Shown here: piece by piece, positions 1 through 7,841 of the stretch
How positions within the stretch are numbered: the first letter of the stretch is position 1
Layout: each line of letters opens with the position of its first letter
Assembly (NCBI GenBank): GCA_036524155.1
Contig: DATDCV010000009.1
Coordinates: 1-29,902 of the forward strand
DNA length: 29,902 bases
Origin: DATDCV01 sp036524155
GTDB taxonomy: Bacteria; Verrucomicrobiota; Verrucomicrobiia; Limisphaerales; UBA8199
Reading direction: 5' to 3'
Notes under the pieces: generated by a model
Database searches by the model: none
Told to the model about the DNA's origin: nothing
Seen by the model: only the letters and a program-made list of their open reading frames with translations
Position numbers and translations under genes: made by a program

Positions 1-241
1 GCGAACTTAACCGGAAGTACCCGGTGACACCCACGACGCACATGACGAACAACAGCACCACCACGGAGAGTGCGACGAAGCCCGCGGTCAGGGCCACCGA
101 GTGGCGGCCTGAACCTCCGGCTGCCCGGCGCGGACCCGCTGGCGCCGGGTATAAGTGAATCTGAGGCGGGGCGGCGATCGGCGGCGCCGAAAGATTCGCC
201 GCCGGGCCGGTGCGCGAGATGGCGGGATTGTCAGAGTGCAT
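1..241 (-). CDS. Membrane-anchored protein of unknown function, N-terminal part (cut by window edge)
   Basis: On the minus strand an ATG at 241-239 opens a frame that stays open to the window edge (80 codons). The first ~48 residues are rich in Pro, Ala and Ser (for example SAPPIAAPPQ) and are probably disordered. They are followed by one strong hydrophobic segment, about residues 49-75 (AGFVALSVVVLLFVMCVVGV), which should cross the membrane. The start lies 18 bp after the stop of the DUF4252 gene on the same strand, so the two are probably cotranscribed. There is no Shine-Dalgarno match before the ATG. The domain after the membrane segment is outside the window, so no function can be given. 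Reading frame and topology are seen; the operon link is inferred. Confidence 0.6.
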   Translation of the reverse strand, partial: MHSDNPAISRTGPAANLSAPPIAAPPQIHLYPAPAGPRRAAGGSGRHSVALTAGFVALSVVVLLFVMCVVGVTGYFRLSS

Positions 242-259
242 GTGGTGTCCGGCAGCCGT

Positions 260-817
260 TTACTTCTTGGTGGCTTCGCCGGCTTTTTTCAACTGGTCGA
301 TGTTCAGCTTATCGCCGAGGAGCGCCAATTGGTCGGGTTTGATGTTGCCGACGACATTGACGAACACAGCTTGTTTGTCACCGTCTAAAACCATGACCAC
401 CACGCCCTGAACCGTGTCTTTGTTTTGGGTCTTGAGGAACACGCTAACGTCCTGGCCCTCCTTTTGGGCCGTCACGATTCGTTCCCAGCCTTTCCCATCG
501 AGTTGTTTCCGGACTCCCTGAATGCGTTTTTCCAGGTCCGCCCGGTTGTTTTCATCCAGCCCGATGACGTTGACGCGCACCAGGTGCAGACCGTTCAATA
601 GCTGGGCTACATCGGCATCGGCCTTTTCCACAAACCGGGCGGCGAGAGAAATCAGGCTGCTGGTGAGGTTCACTTCCACAAATTCTCCGCCCGAGCTGGG
701 CGGAGCGAAATCCCCGAAATCGATCTGTCCGGGGGGCAGGGTTTCTGCGCGGGTGCCCGCGGCCAACGTGGCCATCAGGAGGGCGGTTCCCAAACCAAGC
801 GGTATCAAGCGTTTCAT
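260..817 (-). CDS. DUF4252 domain protein, exported
   Basis: This 185-residue protein begins with a clear signal peptide: MKRLIPLGLG, a hydrophobic stretch, and an Ala-rich end near GTRA (residue ~24). The mature part fits the DUF4252 family: two helical segments around SLISLAARFVEKADADVAQLLNGL, then an alternating segment LHLVRVNVIGLDENN, a helix, and a closing strand pair (VSVFLKTQNKD, VVVMVLDGDKQAVFVNVVGNI). DUF4252 proteins are small exported proteins of unknown function, often near ECF sigma/anti-sigma genes; no sigma factor is visible here. GAGGA lies 7 bases before the ATG and supports the start. The gene is followed closely by a membrane-anchored protein gene that runs off the window. 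The family call is from recognition of the pattern, not from a search. Confidence 0.8.
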   Translation of the reverse strand: MKRLIPLGLGTALLMATLAAGTRAETLPPGQIDFGDFAPPSSGGEFVEVNLTSSLISLAARFVEKADADVAQLLNGLHLVRVNVIGLDENNRADLEKRIQGVRKQLDGKGWERIVTAQKEGQDVSVFLKTQNKDTVQGVVVMVLDGDKQAVFVNVVGNIKPDQLALLGDKLNIDQLKKAGEATKK

Positions 818-1095
818 GTCAGAATCCTCGGCATTAATTTGTTTACTGCGGGACGTTCCGTCCCTTCATCGCGATAACACGGTTGGTCTCGGAAAAGTTT
901 CAGGAATCTGGGCCGCACGGATTCGGCTGCCCGGTCCGCCTGCAACTGAGCCCCGCCCCTGCGGCTCCTTCAGCCTTGCCACCTCACGCCACATGTGTCA
1001 CGGTGTTTGCGCATGAATTCTTTCGCACGAGCCGCCTTCGGATTTGGACTCGTGCTACGGCCCTTTCGCAAAGTCAGTTCCCACACAACCCACGC

Positions 1096-2352
1096 ATGAG
1101 CATCACAAACGTAAATCAACTCAAGACCGTCAAAAAAAACACCAGGTCTCTCGTCGAAGGCGAGCTGTCCCGCACCAATGGCTTGCTGCGCCTGGCCCCC
1201 AACTGGGTGCCGCGCTCATTCCTTCAACCCGGGCTGAGGATCAAGCTGCACCCCGATGACACCTACGCCTACGGCGCCAACCGGGGCGGCATCGACGAAC
1301 GCTGGTTCGCTTCGACGACCGAGGCCGCCAACGAAGGGCGCGTTCCCGACGAGGGCCTGAGCTTTTGCGTCGTCGGAAAGCAGCGGTGCACGTTGCGGCA
1401 GGCGGTGGCGGATTGCGGAGCCACGCTCGTGGGCAACAGGATTTGGAAGAAATACGGCAAATGGCCCGTCTATTCGAAATTCTTCGACAACATGGGGCCC
1501 ATCCCCTTGCATATGCACCAGAGCGATGCCCAGGCGAAACTGGTCGGGCAGGAAGGCAAACCGGAATCGTATTACTTCCCGCCCCAGCATAACAACGTGG
1601 GCAACAATTTCCCTCACACCTTCTTCGGAGTGGAACCGGGCACAACCAAAGCTCAGGTGCGCAAATGCATCGAGGACTGGAACAAGGGAGATAACGGGAT
1701 CCTCGACCTGTCAAAAGCTTATCGTCTAAAGCCTGGTTCCGGCTGGCTGGTAGGGCCGAGTATTCTGCATGCGCCGGGCAGTCTCTGCACCTACGAGCCT
1801 CAGTGGGGTAGCGATGTGTTCGGGATGTACCAGAGCATGGTCGAAGGACGCTACGTTCCCTGGAGTTTGCTGGTGAAGGATATGCCGAAATCGAAACACA
1901 AGGACCTGGACTTCATCGTCGAACAAATCGATTGGGCGGCAAACGTGGACCCGACCTTCAAGGAAAACCATTATCTCGAGCCCCGGCCCGTTGCCCAAAC
2001 CAGCCGGGAAGGTTATATGGACCGCTGGATCGTGTACGGCAAGATACACGGCAAGCAGCTTTTCTCGGCAAAGGAATTGACGGTCGACGCGGGCTCAAAG
2101 TGCACCATCAAAGACAAAGGCGCCTACGGTCTGACTTGCGTTCAGGGCATCGGCAAAATCAACGGCCAGCCGCTCAACAGCCCCAAGCTCATCCGCTTCA
2201 CCGAATTGACCGAAGACGAGTATTTCTGTTCCGAAGACGGCGCCAGAAACGGGGTCGTTTTTGAAAACACCAGCGAAACTGAACCGCTGGTCTGCCTGCG
2301 CTATTTTGGCCCCGAAGCCAATCCCGACGCCCCCGAACTAAACGGCAATTAA
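1096..2352 (+). CDS. Cupin protein related to type I phosphomannose isomerase
   Basis: This is a 418-residue cytoplasmic protein with no signal peptide or membrane segment. The centre carries a cupin metal site like that of type I mannose-6-phosphate isomerase: PLHMHQ (His139 and His141), GKPESYY (Glu157) and VGPSILHAPG (His225). The region around YYFPPQHNN and the VEPGTTKAQVRKCIEDW helix also resemble that fold. A sugar isomerase or related metal-dependent role is therefore possible, but the substrate is not evident. The frame is open for another 213 bases upstream, to 883. ATG 1096 (MSITNVNQLK) was chosen because the upstream translation is Arg/Pro/Ser-rich and unlike a protein N-terminus. 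The neighbours, DUF4252 and a coiled-coil protein, do not point to a pathway. A sugar kinase lies 1.3 kb downstream on the other strand. Confidence 0.65.
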   Translation: MSITNVNQLKTVKKNTRSLVEGELSRTNGLLRLAPNWVPRSFLQPGLRIKLHPDDTYAYGANRGGIDERWFASTTEAANEGRVPDEGLSFCVVGKQRCTLRQAVADCGATLVGNRIWKKYGKWPVYSKFFDNMGPIPLHMHQSDAQAKLVGQEGKPESYYFPPQHNNVGNNFPHTFFGVEPGTTKAQVRKCIEDWNKGDNGILDLSKAYRLKPGSGWLVGPSILHAPGSLCTYEPQWGSDVFGMYQSMVEGRYVPWSLLVKDMPKSKHKDLDFIVEQIDWAANVDPTFKENHYLEPRPVAQTSREGYMDRWIVYGKIHGKQLFSAKELTVDAGSKCTIKDKGAYGLTCVQGIGKINGQPLNSPKLIRFTELTEDEYFCSEDGARNGVVFENTSETEPLVCLRYFGPEANPDAPELNGN

Positions 2353-2450
2353 CGGGAGCGATCACCCCTCGAGAGACGGTGCGGACACCGCCGCCCTTCG
2401 GTTTCGGGCGCATTGAGCGCGGACGCACTCGTGCGGCGGCTGGCGGCTGA

Positions 2451-3464
2451 TTACTCCGACTCCGGCGGCGGCTTCACCGCTCGCTTCGCCTGCAACCGGC
2501 TGCGCAGCGAGTTCAGGCTGGCGGCACAAGCCTCCACCTGATGCTGCAGGTCCTTTTGCGCCGCCAATTGTTTCTCCAGGGCTTTTTGAGCCGCGGCCGT
2601 TTGCTGCGCCCGCTCTTCCGCCGCGATCCGGGCTTCCCTTTCCGCAGCGCCTTCGGCGTGCGCTTTGGCCAGCAGTTTTTCGTGCTCTTTCGATTCCAGT
2701 TCCCGGGCTACTAGCTCTTTCCGCAGCTCGACGACGGCTGTCTGCTGGGCTTCCACTTGCTGGAGCTTGGTTTCCAGTTTGTTCCGGGCTTCAGTGAGGG
2801 CCTCATCGCGGGATTTCAATTGCTGCCGCGCTTCGAGCCTCTCGCGCTCGAGTTGCTCCGCGGCGCGCGCATGCTCCGCCTTTTCGTGCTCCAGGTTGCT
2901 CCGCAAACCGAGAACTTCGGCTGCCTGTTCTTTGTCAGCCGCCACCCGGCTTTCCTTCTCGCGGGCAGCCTCGCTTCGGGCCAGAGCAAGAGCCTCGTTC
3001 AGCTCTCGGTTTTGGCTTCGCAATGAAGCGCACATTTCCGCCAGCTTGCTCTCCCGCTCGAGCAGATTATCGATTTCTTTCTCGAGTAAGGAACTGGCCT
3101 GCTCCAGTTCTCCCCCTTGGTCTCCACCGCCGTTCCTTGAATGGGACCCGTCAGGGTGACGCCGTTGCCTGTGGTCTGGTTGATCGTCCGGGGCAGGGAC
3201 TTCGAAAAAGACCTTCGGATCCTCGTTCCTGGAGGCCCCCGCGCGCCCGGTGGTGCTCACTGAGGCGCGCGCCTGCATTTCCGCATAGAGCTTCGATGCG
3301 CTGAAAAGATCCCGTTCATCCTCGACCCACAATTCGAGACGCGTGACCCGCAGGGCGTCAGCGAGGGGGTTGCTCCGGATTTCGGAGCGGATCCCGGCCC
3401 GGAACAGTTCCTTTTTGACCGACTCAACCTCGGTCCGGTTCTTGGAGCACATCAGTCTGGTCAT
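2451..3464 (-). CDS. DUF2007-like N-terminal domain fused to a long coiled coil
   Basis: Read from ATG 3464 this is a 337-residue soluble protein. Residues 1-65 (MTRLMCSKNRTEVE, ELFRAGIRSEIRSNP, LELWVEDERDLFSASKLY) match the pattern of DUF2007, a small ferredoxin-like alpha/beta domain found in putative signal-transducing proteins. A charged linker of about 55 residues rich in Asp, Arg, His and Gly follows. From about residue 120 to 325 the protein is almost pure Glu/Lys/Arg/Ala/Leu/Gln heptad sequence, a long coiled coil, ending in a basic tail. A longer start at 3569 is possible in frame; it was rejected because the extra 35 residues are Arg/Pro-rich and precede the natural start of the domain. 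It follows the sugar kinase on the same strand. Function is unknown; a scaffold or sensor role is only a guess. Confidence 0.7.
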   Translation of the reverse strand: MTRLMCSKNRTEVESVKKELFRAGIRSEIRSNPLADALRVTRLELWVEDERDLFSASKLYAEMQARASVSTTGRAGASRNEDPKVFFEVPAPDDQPDHRQRRHPDGSHSRNGGGDQGGELEQASSLLEKEIDNLLERESKLAEMCASLRSQNRELNEALALARSEAAREKESRVAADKEQAAEVLGLRSNLEHEKAEHARAAEQLERERLEARQQLKSRDEALTEARNKLETKLQQVEAQQTAVVELRKELVARELESKEHEKLLAKAHAEGAAEREARIAAEERAQQTAAAQKALEKQLAAQKDLQHQVEACAASLNSLRSRLQAKRAVKPPPESE

Positions 3465-3611
3465 AATGGTCAATTCCGAGGCTAGCACTATTGACCGCGG
3501 ATGGCATTCGGGAAAGGTCCGGAAATCGTCCCGGGGTTTCCCCGGCGGTGGCAACGCCCGGTTCCGCACCCCCGGTCCGAGGTCTTCCTGTCAGCCCTCT
3601 CCCCAGCCCTG

Positions 3612-4712
3612 TCATCGCTGTACCCGGGCGCCGCTGCCGCCTACTAGTGCCTCGACCTCTTTGAGCGAGGCCATGGAAGTGTCGCCCGGAGTGGTCATCG
3701 CGAGCGCGCCATGGGCGGCGCCGTAGTCAACCGCCTGCTGCGGGTCGCCAAACCGCAAGAACCCGTAGATGAGGCCGCTCGCAAAGCTGTCACCGCCGCC
3801 GACCCGGTCGAGAATCTCCAGATTCGGGCGGGTGGCAGCGCGGTAGAAGGCCCCATCAGCCCAGCAAATGGCTCCCCAGTCGTTCCGGTTGGCCGACGCG
3901 ACCGAGCGCAAGGTGGTGCCGACGACTTTCAAGTTGGGGTAGGCATGCGTGACCCGTTCGATCATTGACTGAAACGCGCTCGTGTCGATTCGGGTGATGT
4001 TGGCGTCCAGACCGTCCACTTCGAAGCCCAGGCACGCGGTGAAATCCTCCTCGTTGCCGAGCATGACGTCGACGGAACTCGCGATGCGGCGGTTGACCTC
4101 CTGGGCGCGTTTCTGCCCGCCGATGCTTTTCCAGAGCGACGGGCGATAGTTCAGATCATACGAAACCACGGTACCGTGCTGCCGGGCCGCCTGGATCGCT
4201 TCCACGATCAGCGGCGCGGTCGTTTCGCTCAGGCCCGCGAAGATCCCGCCCGTGTGCAACCACCGAGTGCCAAGTCTGCCGAAGATCAAGTCCCAGTCGA
4301 AATCCCCCGGCTTGAGCTGGCTGGCAGCAGTATGGCCGCGGTCTGAGACCCCAAGGGCGCCGCGAACTCCGAAACCACGCTCAGTGAAATTCAGGCCGTT
4401 GCGCACGGTGCGGCCCACGCCGTCGAAAGGCACCCATTTGATAAAGCGCGTATCGATGCCTCCCTGCAGAATAAAGTCCTCAAGTAACCGGCCAACGTCG
4501 TTGTCGGCAAAGGCGGTACAAAGCGCCGTGGAGAGCCCAAAGCATCGCCGCAGGCCGCGGGCAACGTTGTACTCACCGCCCCCTTCCCACACCTTGAACT
4601 CGCGTGTCGTGCGGACCCGGCCTTCGCCAGGGTCGAGCCGCAGCATGACTTCGCCCAGCGCAATGAGATCGAACTGGCACGACCCGGGTGGCTTGATTTG
4701 GAGAGCAGGCAT
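3612..4712 (-). CDS. kdgK: PfkB-family sugar kinase, probable 2-keto-3-deoxygluconate kinase
   Basis: This is a 366-residue ribokinase/PfkB-family kinase. The N-terminal family pattern is present (LIALGEVMLRLDP, then the Gly-rich WEGGGEYNVARGL substrate-binding loop). The second signature is DRVGGGDSFASGLIYG, with catalytic base Asp308. Middle segments VSYDLNYRPSLW and VMLGNEEDF are typical of KdgK, which phosphorylates 2-keto-3-deoxygluconate with ATP in hexuronate/pectin breakdown. Length is slightly above the usual 310-340. No KDPG aldolase or uronate isomerase lies nearby, so the substrate call is by similarity only, and another sugar kinase of this branch is possible. It sits 44 bp after the transposase-derived gene on the same strand. 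The start has no clear ribosome binding site. Confidence 0.82.
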   Translation of the reverse strand: MPALQIKPPGSCQFDLIALGEVMLRLDPGEGRVRTTREFKVWEGGGEYNVARGLRRCFGLSTALCTAFADNDVGRLLEDFILQGGIDTRFIKWVPFDGVGRTVRNGLNFTERGFGVRGALGVSDRGHTAASQLKPGDFDWDLIFGRLGTRWLHTGGIFAGLSETTAPLIVEAIQAARQHGTVVSYDLNYRPSLWKSIGGQKRAQEVNRRIASSVDVMLGNEEDFTACLGFEVDGLDANITRIDTSAFQSMIERVTHAYPNLKVVGTTLRSVASANRNDWGAICWADGAFYRAATRPNLEILDRVGGGDSFASGLIYGFLRFGDPQQAVDYGAAHGALAMTTPGDTSMASLKEVEALVGGSGARVQR

Positions 4713-4756
4713 GAGGTCTTGGATTGGTGAAGAATAGTCCGACTGAAAGCACGGAT

Positions 4757-5296
4757 TTACTGCCCCTCGAGGGAACTCAAATGGCGGGCGGTGTCGATCT
4801 GGTCCACTGCGCGGTTTTTCAGGCTGCGCTGGAGACCGGGCGGCAATTGGCCTGCCTCCACAAATTTTTCCCGCACCGCACGAATCAGTAATTGGCCGAG
4901 CAGAAACTCAAGCAACGCCCGGTGCGTGCGTCGGAAATGACCTATTTCATCGGCAAAAGGCGCTTGGCCGTCGCACAACTGCTTCATTACGGGGTCGGAG
5001 TGGCAGGCGGCCAGTATTTCGCTGTTCGTGAACCGCTGGGTGGAATAAGCAAAAAGCAGAACCGAGAGGATCACTTGCGGGCGCGCGTCAGGCGGATGGC
5101 TAAGCACTCCGCGAACCTCCGGCTTGCTGCGATCGAGTTGGTCGATCTCCTCCCGGATCCAGTGGGCGATGGTCTGTGGCGCCACCCAGGTTGCCAGATC
5201 CAAAGGCACATCCAGAGGTGATGTTTCCATTAGCACGGTTCGTTCCGGTCCCGCGTCGGGCGGATTGCGCCTGGTGGGGTTGCCTGGAGTCTCCAT
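4757..5296 (-). CDS. Stand-alone transposase-type N-terminal domain (DUF772-like)
   Basis: This 179-residue protein resembles the N-terminal helical (DUF772, InsH-like) domain of IS5/IS1182-type transposases: PQVILSVLLFAYSTQRFTNS, then EILAACHSDPVMKQLCDG, then HFRRTHRALLEFLL. In full transposases this part precedes the DDE catalytic domain. Here the frame ends soon after a helical tail (LQRSLKNRAVDQIDTARHL), and the sequence downstream is the sugar kinase, not a DDE domain. No terminal inverted repeats are seen around it. ATG 5296 was chosen because AAGGA lies 10 bases upstream; in-frame starts at 5386, 5356 and 5230 are alternatives. It is divergent from the peptidase gene at 5385. It may be a domesticated DNA-binding protein or a remnant. 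Confidence 0.6.
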   Translation of the reverse strand: METPGNPTRRNPPDAGPERTVLMETSPLDVPLDLATWVAPQTIAHWIREEIDQLDRSKPEVRGVLSHPPDARPQVILSVLLFAYSTQRFTNSEILAACHSDPVMKQLCDGQAPFADEIGHFRRTHRALLEFLLGQLLIRAVREKFVEAGQLPPGLQRSLKNRAVDQIDTARHLSSLEGQ

Positions 5297-5384
5297 AAAT
5301 CGCTGGTCCTTTCTACATCCCCGATCCGGCACGCAGGCTAACAAAAAAGTGGACATATGCAATTGGATTTGTTGCTCTGAAACC

Positions 5385-7250
5385 ATGACATTCAGCTTGA
5401 GAACCAGCGGGCAATGGATTTGCTGGGCATGCGCACTGACTATGACTAACGGTCTTTTGGCAGCGACAACTCCGGAGCGGTCAGCAATCGGCGACGGCTA
5501 CAAATGGGACCTCTCGAAGATGTATGCGGGCCAGCAGGAATGGGAGGACCACTACAAAAGGCTGGATTCCATGGCCGGCACGTTCGCGACCAGGAAGGGA
5601 CGCGCAGCCGGGTCGGCCGCGACGTTACTGGAAACCCTGAAACTGCGCGACACGATGGACGTCCAGTTGGAAAAGCTGGAGGCTTACGCGGCGATGAAGC
5701 GCGACGAAGATATGCGCCAGCCTTCGGCACAGGCCCTGTATCAACGCGCGCAAACGCTCGTGTTGAAATGGCAGGAAGCTGCTTCGTGGCTGCGACCGGA
5801 ACTGCTGGAGCTTCCCGAAGACCGGCTGCGGTCGTGGCTGCAAGAACCCGACCTTAAGATCTACGGCCACTACGTCGACGACCTGCTGCGCCGGAAGCCG
5901 CACACCCTCTCGCCGAGGGAGGAAGAGCTGCTGGCGATGTCGGGAAAGGCGACGGATGCCAGCAGCGACGCCTTTAGTTTGCTCAGCAACACGGAACTGC
6001 GCTGGCGAACCGTCAAAGACGCGGAAGGCCGTGACATCGAGATTACGAGTTCATCGTTCACGCAAGCGATGCAATCCAAGGACCGGCGATACCGCCAGGA
6101 TGCGTTCATGGCGTTGCACGGCAGTTACCTCGACGTGAAAAGCACGCTCGCCGCAACGTTGGCGGGCGCGATGGAACGTGACTGGTACTACGCGAAGGCT
6201 CGTGGTTACTCGACGAGCCTGCATCGGGCGCTCGACGCGGAAAACCTGCCGTTGGGCGTATACCACAACCTCATCGAAACCGTGAATGCGAAGCGCCAGC
6301 TCCTGCACCGCTACGTGACGCTTAAGAAGCGCGTGCTGAAGTTGGACGCTATCCACTTCTACGATTTGTACGTCAACCTCGTCGATGTTCCCGAGCGGTC
6401 GTATACCTACGAGGAGGCGCGGGATCTGGTGCTGGATGGCGTGAAGCCCTTCGGTCCGGAATATGTCGGGGTGATGAAACAGGCGTTCGACTCCCGCTGG
6501 ATTGACGTGTACGAAAATAAAGGCAAGCGGAGCGGCGCCTATAACATGGGTACTTATTTGTCCGCCCCCTACGTGCTGCTGAATTACCAGGGGCGCTTTC
6601 ACGATGTCTCCACGGTGGCCCACGAGCTGGGTCACGCGATGCAGAGCTGGTTCGCGAAGGAAAACCAGCCGCCCGTCTATTCAGGTTACCCGATGTTTAC
6701 AGCCGAGGTCGCTTCGACGGCCGCCGAAATTGTCTTCAAGCAGTCGATGCTCGAGCGGACGCAGGATCCCAAAGAGCGAGCGTTCCTAATCAACCAGATG
6801 CTCGAAGACATGCGGGGCACGATCTTCCGCCAAACGCAGTTTGCTGAATTTGATCTTGCGGCCCACACGATGGCGGAGAAAGGCGAGCCGCTGACCGCCG
6901 AGTCGCTAATGAAGGTCTGCCATGAGCATTATGTCCGCTATTACGGGCCGGACTTCGTCATCGATCCGCAGCTCGACGTCGAGTGCCTCCGCATACCGCA
7001 TTACTACCGGGGCTACTACGTTTACCGGTATGCGGACAGCTACTGCGCGGCGGCGGCGATCGCCAGGCACATCCTTAAGCAGGAACCCGCCGCCTGTGAA
7101 CAGTGGATGAAGTTCCTCAAGACGGGCAACAGCATGTATGCCATCGACATGCTGAAGGTCGCAGGAGTGGACATGACTACCCCCAAGCCAGTCGAGGACG
7201 CGATGGGCCTGTTCGAGCAACTGCTCAACGAACTCGATCGCCTGCTCTGA
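5385..7250 (+). CDS. pepF: Exported M3-family oligoendopeptidase (PepF type)
   Basis: This 621-residue protein is a zinc metallopeptidase of family M3 that cleaves short peptides. The zinc site VAHELGHAMQSW (HELGH at residues 413-417) and the third ligand in FTAEVASTAAEI (Glu441) are intact. Other PepF features are the N-terminal KWDLSKMYAG segment, KARGYSTSLHRAL, and the late IPHYYRGYYVYRYADSYCAA region that forms the substrate cleft with its Tyr/His residues. Unlike the cytoplasmic Gram-positive PepF, it begins with what looks like a signal peptide (a hydrophobic run before NGLLAATTPERS), so it is probably periplasmic. ATG 5385 was chosen for this reason; the frame is open back to 5124. There is no clear Shine-Dalgarno. 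The stop lies only 3 bases from the stop of the convergent gene at 7254. Confidence 0.88.
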   Translation: MTFSLRTSGQWICWACALTMTNGLLAATTPERSAIGDGYKWDLSKMYAGQQEWEDHYKRLDSMAGTFATRKGRAAGSAATLLETLKLRDTMDVQLEKLEAYAAMKRDEDMRQPSAQALYQRAQTLVLKWQEAASWLRPELLELPEDRLRSWLQEPDLKIYGHYVDDLLRRKPHTLSPREEELLAMSGKATDASSDAFSLLSNTELRWRTVKDAEGRDIEITSSSFTQAMQSKDRRYRQDAFMALHGSYLDVKSTLAATLAGAMERDWYYAKARGYSTSLHRALDAENLPLGVYHNLIETVNAKRQLLHRYVTLKKRVLKLDAIHFYDLYVNLVDVPERSYTYEEARDLVLDGVKPFGPEYVGVMKQAFDSRWIDVYENKGKRSGAYNMGTYLSAPYVLLNYQGRFHDVSTVAHELGHAMQSWFAKENQPPVYSGYPMFTAEVASTAAEIVFKQSMLERTQDPKERAFLINQMLEDMRGTIFRQTQFAEFDLAAHTMAEKGEPLTAESLMKVCHEHYVRYYGPDFVIDPQLDVECLRIPHYYRGYYVYRYADSYCAAAAIARHILKQEPAACEQWMKFLKTGNSMYAIDMLKVAGVDMTTPKPVEDAMGLFEQLLNELDRLL

Positions 7251-7253
7251 CCG

Positions 7254-7700
7254 CTAAGACCCGGCCGGGTTGAGGTCAAAATCATGCTCGGCTTTGGCCG
7301 AGCCCGCCTGGATGATCAGGCGGTATTTTTGCTCAAGACCGAGTGGCTCGGCCACCACGCCTTTGTAGGCGGGACGCATCCCGGGCACCTTCATGCCGTA
7401 GAGGAAGCCCCGGGTGGGCACAGAATTGGAATCGGACACCATCTGCCAGAGCGCGTGGGGGAATTTATTTGTTACCGCCTCCGTGACCGAAATCACCTTG
7501 ATCGAGGTCAGCTTAAGCTTCTGATTAAACTCGAACATGATCGGCGCCACGCCGCCGGCCGGGTCGAACCGGCCGCCAAACGCATGGAAACGATGAGAGA
7601 TTTGAATAGGACGCTTCGCAAACCAGTCTCTATTCATGTACAAGCAGGCTGCGCCAATTATGGCGACCAGCGTAACCAAGAGCACGGGTTTCTTCGTCAT
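7254..7700 (-). CDS. Small membrane-anchored protein of unknown function
   Basis: Read from ATG 7700 this is a 148-residue protein. It starts MTKKPVLLVTLVAIIGAACL, an N-terminal signal-anchor or uncleaved signal peptide. The rest is predicted to be outside the cytoplasm and beta-rich: RFDPAGGVAPIMFEFNQKLKLTSIKVISV, then GFLYGMKVPG, then KYRLIIQAGSAKAEHDFDLNP. The frame is open upstream to 7913, but that extension would overlap the divergent prepilin-like gene and puts 71 unrelated residues before the anchor, so the internal start is preferred. I do not recognise a family. It is convergent with the peptidase gene (3-bp gap between stops) and divergent from the prepilin-like gene. Confidence 0.6.
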   Translation of the reverse strand: MTKKPVLLVTLVAIIGAACLYMNRDWFAKRPIQISHRFHAFGGRFDPAGGVAPIMFEFNQKLKLTSIKVISVTEAVTNKFPHALWQMVSDSNSVPTRGFLYGMKVPGMRPAYKGVVAEPLGLEQKYRLIIQAGSAKAEHDFDLNPAGS

Positions 7701-7841
7701 TGTTAAAGGGACAGACGTTGGTGGGGTGGGGGATATTCGGGTGGCGGCCTGGGGAAGAATAGGGAAACAACATCGTGCGCCGGAACCGGCGCGCCAGCAG
7801 CGGGCGACTGAAAACAGACGATCTAAGTCAATTCGACGTAT

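Noticed and set aside
883..1095. In-frame upstream extension of the cupin gene
   Set aside because: The translation is Arg/Pro/Ser-rich and unlike a domain or signal peptide. The 818-1095 stretch is treated as a divergent intergenic region; besides a 5-bp hairpin at 850-864 nothing was found in it.
2665..3159. Ser/Arg-rich open frame on the plus strand
   Set aside because: It is the mirror of Glu/Lys/Ala-rich coiled-coil codons on the other strand; the low-complexity translation is an artefact.
4757..5386. Complete insertion sequence
   Set aside because: Only the N-terminal transposase-type domain is present; no DDE domain, terminal inverted repeats or target duplication were found.
6051..6635. 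Open frame of 194 codons on the minus strand
   Set aside because: It is antisense to the catalytic part of the M3 peptidase, which is intact.
7777..7792. Palindrome-like GCGCCGG-AA-CCGGCGC upstream of the prepilin-like gene
   Set aside because: The stem is GC-only in a GC-rich region with a 2-base loop. It could be an operator, but nothing else supports it.
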